From: Pedobacter sp. R20-19
Lineage (GTDB): Bacteria; Bacteroidota; Bacteroidia; Sphingobacteriales; Sphingobacteriaceae
Reading direction: 5' to 3'
DNA length: 64,000 nt
NCBI RefSeq assembly: GCF_000708265.2
Contig: NZ_JCKI01000009.1
Span: 226,103 to 290,102, forward strand
Part shown: in pieces, positions 53,670 through 63,038 of the stretch
Position numbering within the stretch: the stretch's first letter is position 1
Layout: each line of letters begins with the position of its first letter
Made by a program: the position numbers and the translations under genes
The notes under the pieces: model-generated
Databases searched by the model: none
What the model was told of the DNA's origin: nothing
What the model saw: only the letters and a program-made list of their open reading frames with translations

Positions 53670-53964
53670 TTATATATTAATGGAAACTGAGTAGTAAATA
53701 TTTGCTCAGTTTCCGTCAAATTATAGTATAAAATTAATTACCGATGATCTAAAGCATGTTTGCTTTTTATTTGATTGAAATTTCTAAAGATTTTCTGCAA
53801 TCATTTTTCCATAAGCACTTTTTAATATCAATTTACTGCTATTAATAAAGGTTTTTTTGTGATCATTTTGTTGATTAGTATACATATGATAAAACCTATG
53901 ATGATCTTTACTGTTCTAAATTAAGGTGAAGTTCATTTTGAATTAGTTATTCACCTTATATAAT
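53670..53964. other. Gene-free interval
   Basis: 295 bp, A/T-rich; nothing recognised beyond a possible short stem just after the preceding stop codon. Confidence 0.4.
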
Positions 53965-54399
53965 ATGGATAAAGTAGCGTTAGGAAAGCAAAATAATTCT
54001 GAATTACGGGTTTCTGAGTGGTCTGCATTTATCAATGCAAAATGTCCAAGGTGCCGCATAGGTTCTATATTTACCGGGGCGATGTATGGATTTAAAATTC
54101 AGAAGATGAAGGAGGTTTGTGAAGTTTGTGACCTCAAATTTGAACGTGAACCAGGGTATTTTTATGTCTCGATGTTTGTAAGCTACGCCATGAATGTTGC
54201 CGAAATTATATCTTTGGGTGTGGCCGCTTATGTGCTGGGGCTAGATATTGTTTATGAAAACCTATGGTATTTTGTAGTCATTATTTTTGCCGGAGTATTG
54301 ATATTTTCACCATTAAATTATAGATACTCGCGTTTGGTATTGCTGTATTGGTTATCCCCCGGTCTTCACTATGATCCTTCAAGAATCAAAAAGAGATAG
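53965..54399 (+). CDS. DUF983 family membrane protein
   Basis: 144 residues. N-terminal zinc-ribbon-like CPRCRIGSIF near 29 and CEVCDLKFEREPGYFYVSMFVSYAMNVA near 53-80, two membrane helices at about 72-95 and 100-122. DUF983 proteins of Bacteroidota carry this CxxC...CxxC plus FxREPGYF signature. Role unknown. Ends in a hairpin shared with infC. Confidence 0.88.
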   Translation: MDKVALGKQNNSELRVSEWSAFINAKCPRCRIGSIFTGAMYGFKIQKMKEVCEVCDLKFEREPGYFYVSMFVSYAMNVAEIISLGVAAYVLGLDIVYENLWYFVVIIFAGVLIFSPLNYRYSRLVLLYWLSPGLHYDPSRIKKR

Positions 54400-54457
54400 A
54401 TACTGGTAGACCAATGATTTTTAGCAATCTTAATATAGAAGGATTAGTAAAAGTATA

Positions 54458-54488
54458 GATCTGATGCCAGGCTAATGGGCATCAGATC
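54458..54488. terminator. Terminator between DUF983 and infC genes
   Basis: GATCTGATGCC (54458-54468) pairs exactly with GGCATCAGATC (54478-54488), 9-base loop. The genes converge here. Confidence 0.8.
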
Positions 54489-54499
54489 GAATTATTATT

Positions 54500-55069
54500 T
54501 TATTTCTTTCCAGCCTTAGGTGCTAGCGTAAGAAACATTCTTTTTCCTTCAAGTTTGGGAAGTAATTCTACTTTTCCAACATCTTCCAAGCCCTGTGCAA
54601 ATCTTAATAATAAGATTTCTCCCTGGTCTTTGTAAACAATTGATCTCCCTTTAAAATGTACAAATGCACGAACCTTTTCTCCACTTTCAAGGAAGGATAT
54701 AGCATGTTTTAGTTTAAATTGAAAATCATGATCATCGGTATTCGGACCAAACCTGATATCTTTAATGATAGTCTGTTTAGCTTTAGATTTGATCTCTTTC
54801 TGTTTCTTTTTTTGTTCATAAAGAAACTTACTGTAATCTACAATACGACAAACTGGTGGTACTGCATTTGGAGATATTTCGACAAGATCGAGCCCTTGTT
54901 CTTCTGCCAGTTTTAATGCTTCGGCTATGGGGTAAATTGCCGTTTCTACATTTTCTCCAGTTAATCTTACTTCGGGAGCAGTAATTAACTGGTTAATTTT
55001 ATGTTCTGCTTCTTTCTTTCTGAAGGGTAAGCGTGGCCCTCTGTTAAATCCTGCTTTTTTTAATGCCAA
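54500..55069 (-). CDS. infC: Translation initiation factor IF-3
   Basis: 189 residues with TTG as the first codon: no in-frame ATG occurs after the upstream stop (TAA, AAC, TTT, AAA, AAT, TTG). N-terminal domain about 14-85 (HKINQLITAPEVRLTGENVE, then EEQGLDLVEISPNAVPPVCRIVDYSKFLYEQKKKQKE, the IF-3 signature), C-terminal domain about 95-180 (KDIRFGPNTDDHDFQFKLKHA, HFKGRSIVYKDQG). Non-AUG starts are typical of infC and allow autoregulation by IF-3. Unusually, rpmI and rplT do not follow and thrS does not precede it. Confidence 0.93.
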   Translation of the reverse strand: MALKKAGFNRGPRLPFRKKEAEHKINQLITAPEVRLTGENVETAIYPIAEALKLAEEQGLDLVEISPNAVPPVCRIVDYSKFLYEQKKKQKEIKSKAKQTIIKDIRFGPNTDDHDFQFKLKHAISFLESGEKVRAFVHFKGRSIVYKDQGEILLLRFAQGLEDVGKVELLPKLEGKRMFLTLAPKAGKK

Positions 55070-55255
55070 ATTTTTAAAGTTTTAGTGAATAATAAAGTTT
55101 TGAGAACGGTTAATCTGCTGTTTTCGATAATATACAACATTCAGTGCCGCTGTGCAAGTTTTGTTTGCTATCATGACTTTGAACTGAATTTCTACAAAAT
55201 GAAAATGCATCCAATTCTGCTGTAGAATTGAATGCATTTCTTTATAATGGAATAT

Positions 55256-56233
55256 CTATTGTTGTTGTCTTTTAAGCGAATCTTTTGCTCTCTTTTTAAA
55301 GAAACCTCTCAATAGGAAGTTACTCTGTAAAGCTTCCAGATCTTCATCTAATTTTTTACTGCTTTTTTCCAAATTAGCCATTATTGATTTCACTTGTTGT
55401 GCTGTTGCGGCATCATTTAATAACAATCCTGCAGCATTATCAGACGTTTTGAGTTTGCCTGATGCAGCCTCTAAATTAGCAGCCATTACTGATGCAGATT
55501 GTGTTAGTTTTTGAAGGCTTTGTGATGATTTTTCCAGCTTTGCGAAAACAGCAGTATCTGTCATCATTTTATTAACTAATCCATTTTTGTTATTTAAGGT
55601 TTTTCCGAAGGTATTCAACTCCAAAGCCATTTTTGATGTAGCTAAGGAAGTTTTGTTCAGGTTAGCTACCATCGATTTGAAATTTTGAGCCAATTGTTCG
55701 TCTGATAAAAGTGCACCGGCTGCACCTTTACCGTCTACCAGGTTGCGGGAAAGTAATTTGAAATCTGAAGTTACATCAACCAGGTTTTTATTATTCACCT
55801 GGAGCGTTTTCATAATGTCATCAGTAGAAAGTGAGTTATTTACTTTTAACATATCGCCATCTTCAACAAATGGAAATTTAGGATTACCACCAGTAAGTAC
55901 TACAATTTTATTTCCGATCAATCCATCAGCACCAATACTGGCTCCTGCGTCTTTGTGAATATACTTATGTACATCTTCTTCAATGCTTAAGGCAACCTTT
56001 ACCTGCGATGTACCAAAGAAATCTATCTTTTTAATCGTTCCGATTTTAACACCAGAAAACCACACGTTGTTTCCTTTCTTTAATCCCTGAATATCATTAA
56101 ATACTACATTGAGGGTAAAACTTTTAACAAAGGTTTTCTTTTGACTCCCGAGGGTGAAGATCGCCACCACAAATATCAGTATGCCTATGGCAATGAAAAT
56201 GCCGACTGTTATTTTCTTTTTATTATCGTTCAT
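55256..56233 (-). CDS. mlaD: MlaD-like MCE domain protein
   Basis: 325 residues: N-terminal membrane anchor at about 8-28 (VGIFIAIGILIFVVAIFTLG), one MCE domain at about 38-120 (VVFNDIQGLKKGNNVWFSGVKIGTIKKI, then GADGLIGNKIVVLTGG), then a long helical tail. The family forms a hexameric ring carrying lipids between inner and outer membrane. Third gene of a MlaE-MlaF-MlaD operon, 2 bp after MlaF. Confidence 0.93.
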   Translation of the reverse strand: MNDNKKKITVGIFIAIGILIFVVAIFTLGSQKKTFVKSFTLNVVFNDIQGLKKGNNVWFSGVKIGTIKKIDFFGTSQVKVALSIEEDVHKYIHKDAGASIGADGLIGNKIVVLTGGNPKFPFVEDGDMLKVNNSLSTDDIMKTLQVNNKNLVDVTSDFKLLSRNLVDGKGAAGALLSDEQLAQNFKSMVANLNKTSLATSKMALELNTFGKTLNNKNGLVNKMMTDTAVFAKLEKSSQSLQKLTQSASVMAANLEAASGKLKTSDNAAGLLLNDAATAQQVKSIMANLEKSSKKLDEDLEALQSNFLLRGFFKKRAKDSLKRQQQ

Positions 56234-56235
56234 GG

Positions 56236-57009
56236 TTATTGTATAAAATTGTAATCAAAAAATGGTTGTGCCAGCTCATCGCCAGAATTAAATATATCCT
56301 CAAAACTTCCTTGCCTTTCAAAACGCCTTTCCATGAGCATGGCTACGCGATTGCCAACTTCCTTTGCACAGGTTAAATCGTGGGTAATGATGATTGCACT
56401 GGTATGATATCGCTCCTGAACATCATTAATTAGTTTATTAATTTCTTTTGAAGTAATGGGATCTAAACCAGCAGTTGGCTCATCATAAAGCATAATTTCT
56501 GGCTTCAAAATAAGTGTTCTGGCTATTCCAATCCGCTTTCTTTGTCCACCTGATAGTTCTGAGGGCATTTGATTAATGGTTTGAGCCAACCCTACGGCAT
56601 CGAGCATTTCTTCTATCAGTGCATTCACTTCAGATTTTGATAGGTCTTTTCGATTTCTAACCAATGGAAATTCCAGGTTATCCCGAACAGTCATACTATC
56701 ATATAGTGCACTGTTCTGAAAAGAAAATCCAATTCTTAACCTCAGATCAAGTAATTCCTGATAAGAAATTTCATCAACCTTATGGCCTAACACATTCACT
56801 AATCCGCTATCCGGACGAAGTAGACCCACTATAATTTTAATTAATACCGATTTACCTGTACCGCTTTTTCCCAATACCACCAGGTTTTCTCCTTTATAGA
56901 GATCGAGGTTAGCTCCTTCTAAAACCTGGTAAGATCCGAATGCTTTATGTAAGGCCTTAATTTCAATTACTTTTTCTGCATTGAAATCGGTCATATCTTT
57001 TGCTGTCAT
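56236..57009 (-). CDS. mlaF: MlaF-like ABC transporter ATPase
   Basis: 257 residues. Walker A GKSGTGKSVLIK near 52, signature ELSGGQRKRIGIARTLI near 155, Walker B IMLYDEPTAGLDPIT near 175, switch His in IIITHDL near 208. Powers the phospholipid transport complex with the MlaE permease. Start may be at the first ATG or at 56994. Six bp after the MlaE stop. Confidence 0.93.
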   Translation of the reverse strand: MTAKDMTDFNAEKVIEIKALHKAFGSYQVLEGANLDLYKGENLVVLGKSGTGKSVLIKIIVGLLRPDSGLVNVLGHKVDEISYQELLDLRLRIGFSFQNSALYDSMTVRDNLEFPLVRNRKDLSKSEVNALIEEMLDAVGLAQTINQMPSELSGGQRKRIGIARTLILKPEIMLYDEPTAGLDPITSKEINKLINDVQERYHTSAIIITHDLTCAKEVGNRVAMLMERRFERQGSFEDIFNSGDELAQPFFDYNFIQ

Positions 57010-57015
57010 ATTCAG

Positions 57016-57816
57016 TTACGTATTAAAAAGACTAAAAATCTGAACACAAACCACCTCTTCAACAAAAATGAGAAACATTGCTGTTACTACAGCAGAATTG
57101 GCAGCCTTACCCACACCTTCAGTACCTTTTGAGGAGTGGTAGCCTTGATAACAACCCACAATAGCGATGGTAAAACCAAATATGATGGCTTTTATCGTAC
57201 TGGCAATAATATCCAGGTAGGTGATGTTTTCTAGCGCACTTTGAAAAAACGTAGTGGCACTGGTACCTTCATTTACCGAAACATTTAGTAAGGCACCAAG
57301 CATACCAACCATGGCCGTATAAAAGGTGAGGATGGGCATGGTAATCGTGGCGGCCAGCACCCTGGTTGCTACCAAAAATTTAAATGGATTAGTGGCACTT
57401 ACTTCCATGGCATCAATCTGTTCACTTACTTTCATAGAACCCAGTTCGGCACCAATACTAGAACCTACTTTTCCGGCTGCTATAAGACCTGTAAGTAATG
57501 GAGCAAGTGTTCTTAATAAAGCTATTCCTACCAAAGAGGGTAGCCATGAAGTTGCGCCAAACTCTGATAATGATGGTCTGGATTGCTTAGTAAATACCAA
57601 TCCTGTAATAAAGCCTGTAGTGGATATCAGCAGTGCAGAACGATAGCCAATTTCATAACACTGCCTCATCAGTTCCTTAAATTCGTATGGTGGCAGAAAG
57701 GCTTCTCTGAAAAATCTCCCTATAAATCCAAATACATTATATAAAGTAATAAACATATTGCCAAACTTACCCACGGGTTTGGGTGTTTCAGCTGATTTTT
57801 CTTGCTCTAAGCTCAT
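57016..57816 (-). CDS. mlaE: MlaE-like lipid ABC permease
   Basis: 266 residues with several hydrophobic segments between about 50 and 265. The MlaE/YrbE signature is clear: SRPSLSEFGATSWLPSLVGIALLRTLAPLLTGLIAAGKVGSSIGAELGSMKVSEQIDAMEVSATNPFKFLVATRVLA near 80-155. Its ATG overlaps the lipoprotein stop by 4 bases (ATGA). Confidence 0.93.
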   Translation of the reverse strand: MSLEQEKSAETPKPVGKFGNMFITLYNVFGFIGRFFREAFLPPYEFKELMRQCYEIGYRSALLISTTGFITGLVFTKQSRPSLSEFGATSWLPSLVGIALLRTLAPLLTGLIAAGKVGSSIGAELGSMKVSEQIDAMEVSATNPFKFLVATRVLAATITMPILTFYTAMVGMLGALLNVSVNEGTSATTFFQSALENITYLDIIASTIKAIIFGFTIAIVGCYQGYHSSKGTEGVGKAANSAVVTAMFLIFVEEVVCVQIFSLFNT

Positions 57817-58169
57817 TTTTGAGTTTTTGTTTTGATGGTAGAATCCGTGAGCATTTCTTTCTCTTTTAATAGCCTGTGTTTAGAAATTTCGAGTGTATCT
57901 GCCGGAGAAAGGCTATTATACAACACCTTATAAGTTGCCATCATACTGTTATTTCTTTTTTGAAAATATTTCTGACTAATCTTTCCCTGATTCAATTCTT
58001 GTTTCAGAGCAACCGACTGATCAATAATGGCTTTCGCCGAATCTACAATCCCTGAACTCGAAAGGGTAGTTTGACGATCTACTTTCTTACCTCCGGAGCC
58101 TTGCTCTGGGTTAGTATTGTGGCAGGCAATACCCAATAGGACGATAGGCAGCATGAATAATATTTTCAT
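57813..58169 (-). CDS. Small lipoprotein at head of the Mla operon
   Basis: 118 residues from the ATG at 58169, chosen because MKILFMLPIVLLGIAC forms a lipobox signal. The rest is hydrophilic and helical (SAKAIIDQSVALKQELNQGKISQKYFQKRNNSMMATYKVLYN), no family recognised. It overlaps MlaE by 4 bases, so it is probably translated with it. Possible envelope accessory factor for the lipid transporter. Confidence 0.75.
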   Translation of the reverse strand: MKILFMLPIVLLGIACHNTNPEQGSGGKKVDRQTTLSSSGIVDSAKAIIDQSVALKQELNQGKISQKYFQKRNNSMMATYKVLYNSLSPADTLEISKHRLLKEKEMLTDSTIKTKTQK

Positions 58170-58421
58170 GCTAACAATACACATTAATCCGCCAATTGTT
58201 TGTTGTCAAACACATTATTTGCTTACAAATATTTGAAGTCATCATCCTGTGAAAGTATCAGCTATATAAGCTTCACCAGAGGGGTAAATATATGGATAAA
58301 TCATTATTTATATTCAAGATTCTGATTTCAGTGATTTTATCAAAAAAATGAATGTTTCAATAGAATTAAAGAAAAGCCACGATCTTATTCTTTTAAATCG
58401 TAAAGTCTTTGGCAGATTTTT

Positions 58422-58451
58422 TTTGTAATCTGATCGGATTTACTAGTTTTG
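58422..58451 (+). promoter_or_regulatory. Promoter of the Hc1-like gene
   Basis: TTTG at 58422-58425, 18-bp spacer and TAGTTTTG at 58444-58451, a good consensus match, 64 bp before the ATG. The rest of the 346-bp gap 58170-58515 shows nothing else. Confidence 0.75.
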
Positions 58452-58515
58452 TGAGCCCCTAAATGGGTTTACATTAATTTATAGATGGATTTATTCATCT
58501 TAATTATTCATAACT

Positions 58516-58695
58516 ATGGAAAAATTCAAACAGGTACAAGAAGTTATCGCTTCAGTTGAAGCTGATATTGCTAAATTCTATGATGGCGGAAATGCTGCAG
58601 CTGGAACTCGTGTTCGTAAAGCAATGCAAGACTTAAAAGTATTGGCTCAAGAAATCAGAGCTGAAGTTACAGAGAAAAAAAACAGTGCAAAATAA
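58516..58695 (+). CDS. Histone H1-like protein Hc1
   Basis: 59 residues (180 bp), begins MEKFKQVQEVIASVEADIAK, continues FYDGGNAAAGTRVRKAMQDL and ends in a Lys-rich tail TEKKNSAK. Matches the small Hc1/histone-H1-like proteins widespread in Bacteroidota (AAGTRVRKAMQDLK core). Assumed to bind DNA, but the Bacteroidota versions are little studied and lack the long basic tail of chlamydial Hc1. Has its own promoter and strong terminator, as for an abundant protein. Confidence 0.88.
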   Translation: MEKFKQVQEVIASVEADIAKFYDGGNAAAGTRVRKAMQDLKVLAQEIRAEVTEKKNSAK

Positions 58696-58712
58696 GCACT
58701 TGTAGCTATTTA

Positions 58713-58747
58713 AAAAGCCCTCAATATTGTACTTGAGGGCTTTTTTG
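58713..58747 (+). terminator. Terminator of the Hc1-like gene
   Basis: AAAAGCCCTCAA (58713-58724) pairs with TTGAGGGCTTTT (58733-58744), followed by further T. Textbook intrinsic terminator 17 bp after the stop. Confidence 0.95.
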
Positions 58748-58816
58748 TTTAATAGCAATTCATTATTCAAAGAAACACGTATGAGTAGGAGATAAACGAT
58801 CTCTATTGATTTGTAG

Positions 58817-58888
58817 ACGTCATGGGCGGATTCGAACCGCCGTAAAAGGTTTTGCAGACCTGTACCTAAACCACTCGGCCACATGACT
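58817..58888 (-). tRNA. tRNA-Cys (anticodon GCA)
   Basis: Minus strand cloverleaf: D arm GGCCGAGTGGTTTAGGT, anticodon loop CTGCAAA giving GCA, T arm GGCGGTTCGAATCCGCC, discriminator T (a CysRS identity element). Acceptor stem pairs GTCATG with CATGAC; counted from the invariant T8 the first pair is A1-G72, a mismatch. CCA not encoded. Confidence 0.93.
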
Positions 58889-59081
58889 ATTTAATTCCTC
58901 AGAAATGAATTATACAGCAAATATATTACTATTTATATAAAATCTATAGATTTTGTAGTCTTTTTATTTCTTTTAGTTGATTCCTCATGCTTATGCAATC
59001 AAAAATGAATTATTCAAATGAATTTATTTGCGAGCGATTTCTATTGAGCAAAATAAGATCTGGTTAAAAGATAAGCTAATG

Positions 59082-59870
59082 TTATACCTTATATATACCA
59101 GCCGCCATTTTTTCTATAAATGACTTTGGCAGAAATCGGTTTGCATAAACACTTACTTTATTGGTTAAGCCCGGAACAATTTCTGACTTTCTTGCAAGCA
59201 TTCCTTTTATGGCTATTTTAGCGACTTCAGCAGGTTGCATATTAAATTTTTCGGCCATTTTACTAAATGCATCTAATCCTGCACGATGTGCAAATCCGGT
59301 ATCTACAGGGCCGGGGCTTAAACAGGTAACCGATATGGATGTATTTTTTAATTCATATCGTAATGCACGCGAAAAAGAGAGCACAAAAGCCTTTGTTGCT
59401 GAATAAATAGCGAGTGTAGGTACAGCCTGGTACGCTGCGGTGCTGGATATGTTAAGGATATATGCTCGTTTTTGTTTTATCAGTGAAGGTATTAGCAGAT
59501 GACATAAAGAGATCAATGTATCCATGTTTAGTCGGCACATTTCCAATTGAGCTTGAAGATCTAAATCTTTAAACTGGCCCCACTGCCCATAACCAGCATT
59601 GTTAACCAAGGCATTAACGCTATATTTTTTATCTGTAATCCAATCAAATACTACTCTTGGTGAAGTTGACTGGCTTAAATCTATAGCCAAAAAATCAGTT
59701 GTAATACCATACTGTGCTACAAGCTCGTGACCAAGTGATTCAAGTTCCTGGGCAGACCGGGAAATTAATAAAAGATTAAAGCCTTTTTTAGCCAGTTCAG
59801 TGGCAATTGATTTGCCTATTCCTTTGCTAGCTCCAGTAATAACTGCATAAACTTTTTCATCTTTGATCAT
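59082..59870 (-). CDS. Short-chain dehydrogenase/reductase
   Basis: 262 residues from the ATG at 59870; an upstream ATG at 59897 only adds nine unlikely residues. Rossmann VITGASKGIGKSIATELAK near 9, NNAGYGQWG near 85, catalytic Ser in NISSTAAYQ and Tyr/Lys in YSATKAF near 150-154, C-terminal PGPVDTGF near 180. Classical SDR; close to the DltE-like/YqjQ type. Substrate unknown. Confidence 0.9.
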   Translation of the reverse strand: MIKDEKVYAVITGASKGIGKSIATELAKKGFNLLLISRSAQELESLGHELVAQYGITTDFLAIDLSQSTSPRVVFDWITDKKYSVNALVNNAGYGQWGQFKDLDLQAQLEMCRLNMDTLISLCHLLIPSLIKQKRAYILNISSTAAYQAVPTLAIYSATKAFVLSFSRALRYELKNTSISVTCLSPGPVDTGFAHRAGLDAFSKMAEKFNMQPAEVAKIAIKGMLARKSEIVPGLTNKVSVYANRFLPKSFIEKMAAGIYKV

Positions 59871-60117
59871 ATGGCTCCTAATTATATTACATCGCAAATA
59901 TGCTATATAAAAGGTTATATTCTTAACTTATCTCCAATAATTCATTTACCTATCATAAGAATTAGAAGGATGCCAGATATTAATACTGACCTCCTTTCAG
60001 ATAGATTTTGACTATGGAAATATAGAATTATTCGATTGTGATTTCTAAAAAGGAACCTTTAACTTTAAATAATTTATCAAAAACATAGATTAATTTCAAA
60101 TAACAAAACATAAAATA

Positions 60118-62394
60118 ATGGAAAACGATTCAAATGATATCAGCAAATGCCCGTTTCATAATGGGAGCATGAAACAGAATGTTGGAGGAGGTGGAACCAG
60201 AAATCACGACTGGTGGCCAAATCAACTCAAACTAAATATTCTACGGCAGAATTCTTCCTTATCAAACCCATTGGATAAGGATTTTAATTATGCTGATGCT
60301 TTTAATAGCCTTAACCTTGAAGAACTAAAAAATGATCTGAAAGTATTAATGACTGATTCACAAGATTGGTGGCCGGCAGATTTTGGTCATTATGGTGGAT
60401 TATTTATCCGTATGGCCTGGCACAGTGCCGGAACCTACCGCGTTGGAGATGGTCGTGGTGGAGCAGGCGCAGGATTGCAACGTTTTGCGCCATTAAACAG
60501 CTGGCCTGATAATGTAAGCCTTGATAAAGCCAGAAGATTACTTTGGCCAATTAAACAAAAATATGGAAATAAGATTTCCTGGGCCGATTTGATTATCCTG
60601 ACAGGAAACGTAGCGCTGGAATCTATGAATTTCAAAACTTTCGGTTTTGCCGGCGGACGAGAAGATGCCTGGGAGGCTGATGAATCTGTTTATTGGGGAT
60701 CTGAAACAACCTGGTTAGGTGGTGATCTCCGATATGGTCATGGTTCGGATGGTGCGGATAAAGAACATGGGGTATTAGTGAGTGATGATGATGCTGATGG
60801 AGATATCCATTCCCGTAATCTTGAAAAGCCACTTGCAGCGGTACAAATGGGGTTAATTTATGTAAATCCAGAAGGACCTGATGGAAACCCTGATCCGGTA
60901 TTGGCTGCTAAAGATATCCGCGATACTTTCGGAAGAATGGCCATGAATGATGAAGAAACGGTAGCCTTAATAGCCGGCGGTCATAGTTTTGGAAAAACAC
61001 ACGGTGCAGCCTCTGCAGATCATGTTGGTAAAGAACCTGAAGCTGCAGGAATAGAAAACCAGGGATTTGGATGGAACAATAGCTATGGAAGTGGTAAAGG
61101 TGCAGATACCATTACCAGCGGACTTGAAGTTACCTGGACAACCACTCCAACTCAATGGAGTAATAACTTCTTCGAAAATCTTTTTGCTTATGAATGGGAA
61201 TTAACTAAAAGCCCGGCTGGCGCACATCAATGGGTAGCCAAAAATGCAGAAGCTATTATTCCTGATGCTTTTGATCATACGAAGAAACATTTGCCATCAA
61301 TGCTTACCACAGACATTGCTTTGCGTTTTGATCCGGCATATGAGAAAATATCCAGACGCTTTTTGGAAAATCCAGATGAATTTGCGGATGCTTTTGCACG
61401 TGCCTGGTATAAATTAACACATCGGGATATGGGGCCAATAAGCCGTTACTTAGGTCCGGATGTGCCTCAGGAAGAATTGCTTTGGCAAGATCCTATACCT
61501 GCAGTTAACCATGCCTTGGTAAGTGATAGCGATATCGAAGCATTAAAAGCTAAATTATTATCTTCAGGTTTAACCGTGTCAGAGCTAGTATCTACTGCCT
61601 GGGCTTCTGCCTCTACCTTCAGGGGTTCTGATAAACGTGGTGGAGCCAATGGTAGTCGTATTCGTTTAATGCCTCAAAAAGATTGGAAAGTAAATAATCC
61701 ATCTCAGTTGCAAAAGGTTTTAGGCTTATTGGAAAAGATTCAACAAGAATTTAATAGCAGTCAAATTGATGGAAAACAGATCTCAATAGCTGATTTAATT
61801 GTTTTAGCTGGTATAGCAGCTGTAGAAAAAGCTGCTGGCGATGCTGGGCATTTTACTAATGTTCCATTTACAGCCGGGCGGATGGATGCATCACAATCCC
61901 AAACTGATATAGAATCTTTTAGTTATCTGGAGCCTCAGGCCGACGGTTTCCGTAACTACCGTAAGTCAAAATCATCTGTTTCAACAGAAGAACTATTGAT
62001 TGATAAAGCACAGTTACTTACTTTAACCGCACCTGAACTTACTGTTTTAGTTGGTGGTTTAAGGGTATTGGATACCAATTTTGATGGTTCAAAAAATGGT
62101 GTATTTACAAGTACACCAGGAAAGCTCACCAATGAATTTTTTATAAATTTATTGGATATGAATACTGCCTGGAAAGCCACTTCTGATGAAAAAGAAACTT
62201 ACCTGGGTAGTGATAGAGCAACTGGACAACCAAAATGGACAGCCAGTCGTGCTGATTTAGTATTCGGTTCCAACGCAGAACTTAGGGCAATTGCTGAATT
62301 ATATGCAAGTGCTGATGGAAATGAAAAATTTGTTAAAGATTTTGTAAAAGCCTGGACAAAGGTGATGAACTTAGATCGTTTTGATCTTGTTTAG
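60118..62394 (+). CDS. katG: Catalase-peroxidase
   Basis: 758 residues. Two homologous peroxidase domains: active N-terminal one at about 40-425 and heme-less C-terminal one at about 430-750. Distal Arg98-Trp101-His102 in FIRMAWHSAGTYR; the crosslink partners Tyr (LIYVNPEGPDGNPDP) and Met (GRMAMNDEET) are conserved; proximal heme His in LIAGGHSFGKTHGA. Breaks down H2O2, uses peroxidase donors as well. No leader signal, so cytoplasmic. Monocistronic with terminator; no OxyR gene seen. Confidence 0.96.
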   Translation: MENDSNDISKCPFHNGSMKQNVGGGGTRNHDWWPNQLKLNILRQNSSLSNPLDKDFNYADAFNSLNLEELKNDLKVLMTDSQDWWPADFGHYGGLFIRMAWHSAGTYRVGDGRGGAGAGLQRFAPLNSWPDNVSLDKARRLLWPIKQKYGNKISWADLIILTGNVALESMNFKTFGFAGGREDAWEADESVYWGSETTWLGGDLRYGHGSDGADKEHGVLVSDDDADGDIHSRNLEKPLAAVQMGLIYVNPEGPDGNPDPVLAAKDIRDTFGRMAMNDEETVALIAGGHSFGKTHGAASADHVGKEPEAAGIENQGFGWNNSYGSGKGADTITSGLEVTWTTTPTQWSNNFFENLFAYEWELTKSPAGAHQWVAKNAEAIIPDAFDHTKKHLPSMLTTDIALRFDPAYEKISRRFLENPDEFADAFARAWYKLTHRDMGPISRYLGPDVPQEELLWQDPIPAVNHALVSDSDIEALKAKLLSSGLTVSELVSTAWASASTFRGSDKRGGANGSRIRLMPQKDWKVNNPSQLQKVLGLLEKIQQEFNSSQIDGKQISIADLIVLAGIAAVEKAAGDAGHFTNVPFTAGRMDASQSQTDIESFSYLEPQADGFRNYRKSKSSVSTEELLIDKAQLLTLTAPELTVLVGGLRVLDTNFDGSKNGVFTSTPGKLTNEFFINLLDMNTAWKATSDEKETYLGSDRATGQPKWTASRADLVFGSNAELRAIAELYASADGNEKFVKDFVKAWTKVMNLDRFDLV

Positions 62395-62408
62395 TATATA
62401 ATACGATT

Positions 62409-62437
62409 AAAAGGATGTCAGATGGCATCCTTTTTTT
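62409..62437 (+). terminator. Terminator of katG
   Basis: AAAAGGATG (62409-62417) pairs with CATCCTTTT (62426-62434), followed by T-rich sequence. Confidence 0.88.
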
Positions 62438-62528
62438 ATTTGTTTTAGTTTATTAGATTTTGTAGAATATCCGTTGCATTTATTGATAGATACATTCATA
62501 CTTTAATATGTGACAGCTTTCATAATAT

Positions 62529-63038
62529 ATGATACTTTATCAAAGTAAAACAATCGTAATCCGCGAATTTCTATCATCTGAAAGACCTTTATTTGGCTCC
62601 CTTTTTGAAGATAAAGAGGTGACCAGATTTCTTCCTCAACTGCATGCCAACGAATATCATCAACTTTTTGAAACGGCCTTAAAAGATTATCATCTCGGAC
62701 CATTTGGAAGGTGGGGCATATTTGACGCTAAAAATGGCCTCTTCATTGGTACTTGTCTTTATAGGCCATTTATAGAGGTTCCGGATCAAACTGAAATTGG
62801 CTACAGTTTAATTAAATCATATTGGGGAATGGGAATCGGCACTGAACTTGCCAGAGCTCTTTTAATTTATGGTTTTGCAAACACCAATACAAATGAAATC
62901 GTAGCCCTAACTGATTTAAAAAATATTGGTTCTCAAAAAGTTTTGCAAAAACTAGGCTTCAAGCAGCTGAATACTATCGACAGAAGAGGAGTGGAGCTCA
63001 GTTATTTCCTTATAGAGAGATCAGAAAAACTAAAATAA
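62529..63038 (+). CDS. GNAT family N-acetyltransferase
   Basis: 169 residues. GNAT core: IGYSLIKSYWGMGIGTELARALLIYGF near 97-123 is the acetyl-CoA binding motif A, followed by VALTDLKNIGSQKVLQKLGFKQL near 127-149. Resembles the RimJ/RimL-type subgroup acting on amino groups; substrate unknown. Monocistronic. Confidence 0.87.
   Translation: MILYQSKTIVIREFLSSERPLFGSLFEDKEVTRFLPQLHANEYHQLFETALKDYHLGPFGRWGIFDAKNGLFIGTCLYRPFIEVPDQTEIGYSLIKSYWGMGIGTELARALLIYGFANTNTNEIVALTDLKNIGSQKVLQKLGFKQLNTIDRRGVELSYFLIERSEKLK

Noticed and set aside
54500..55069. ATT as the infC start, as in E. coli
   Set aside because: The only ATT nearby is out of frame; TTG at 55069 is the in-frame initiator.
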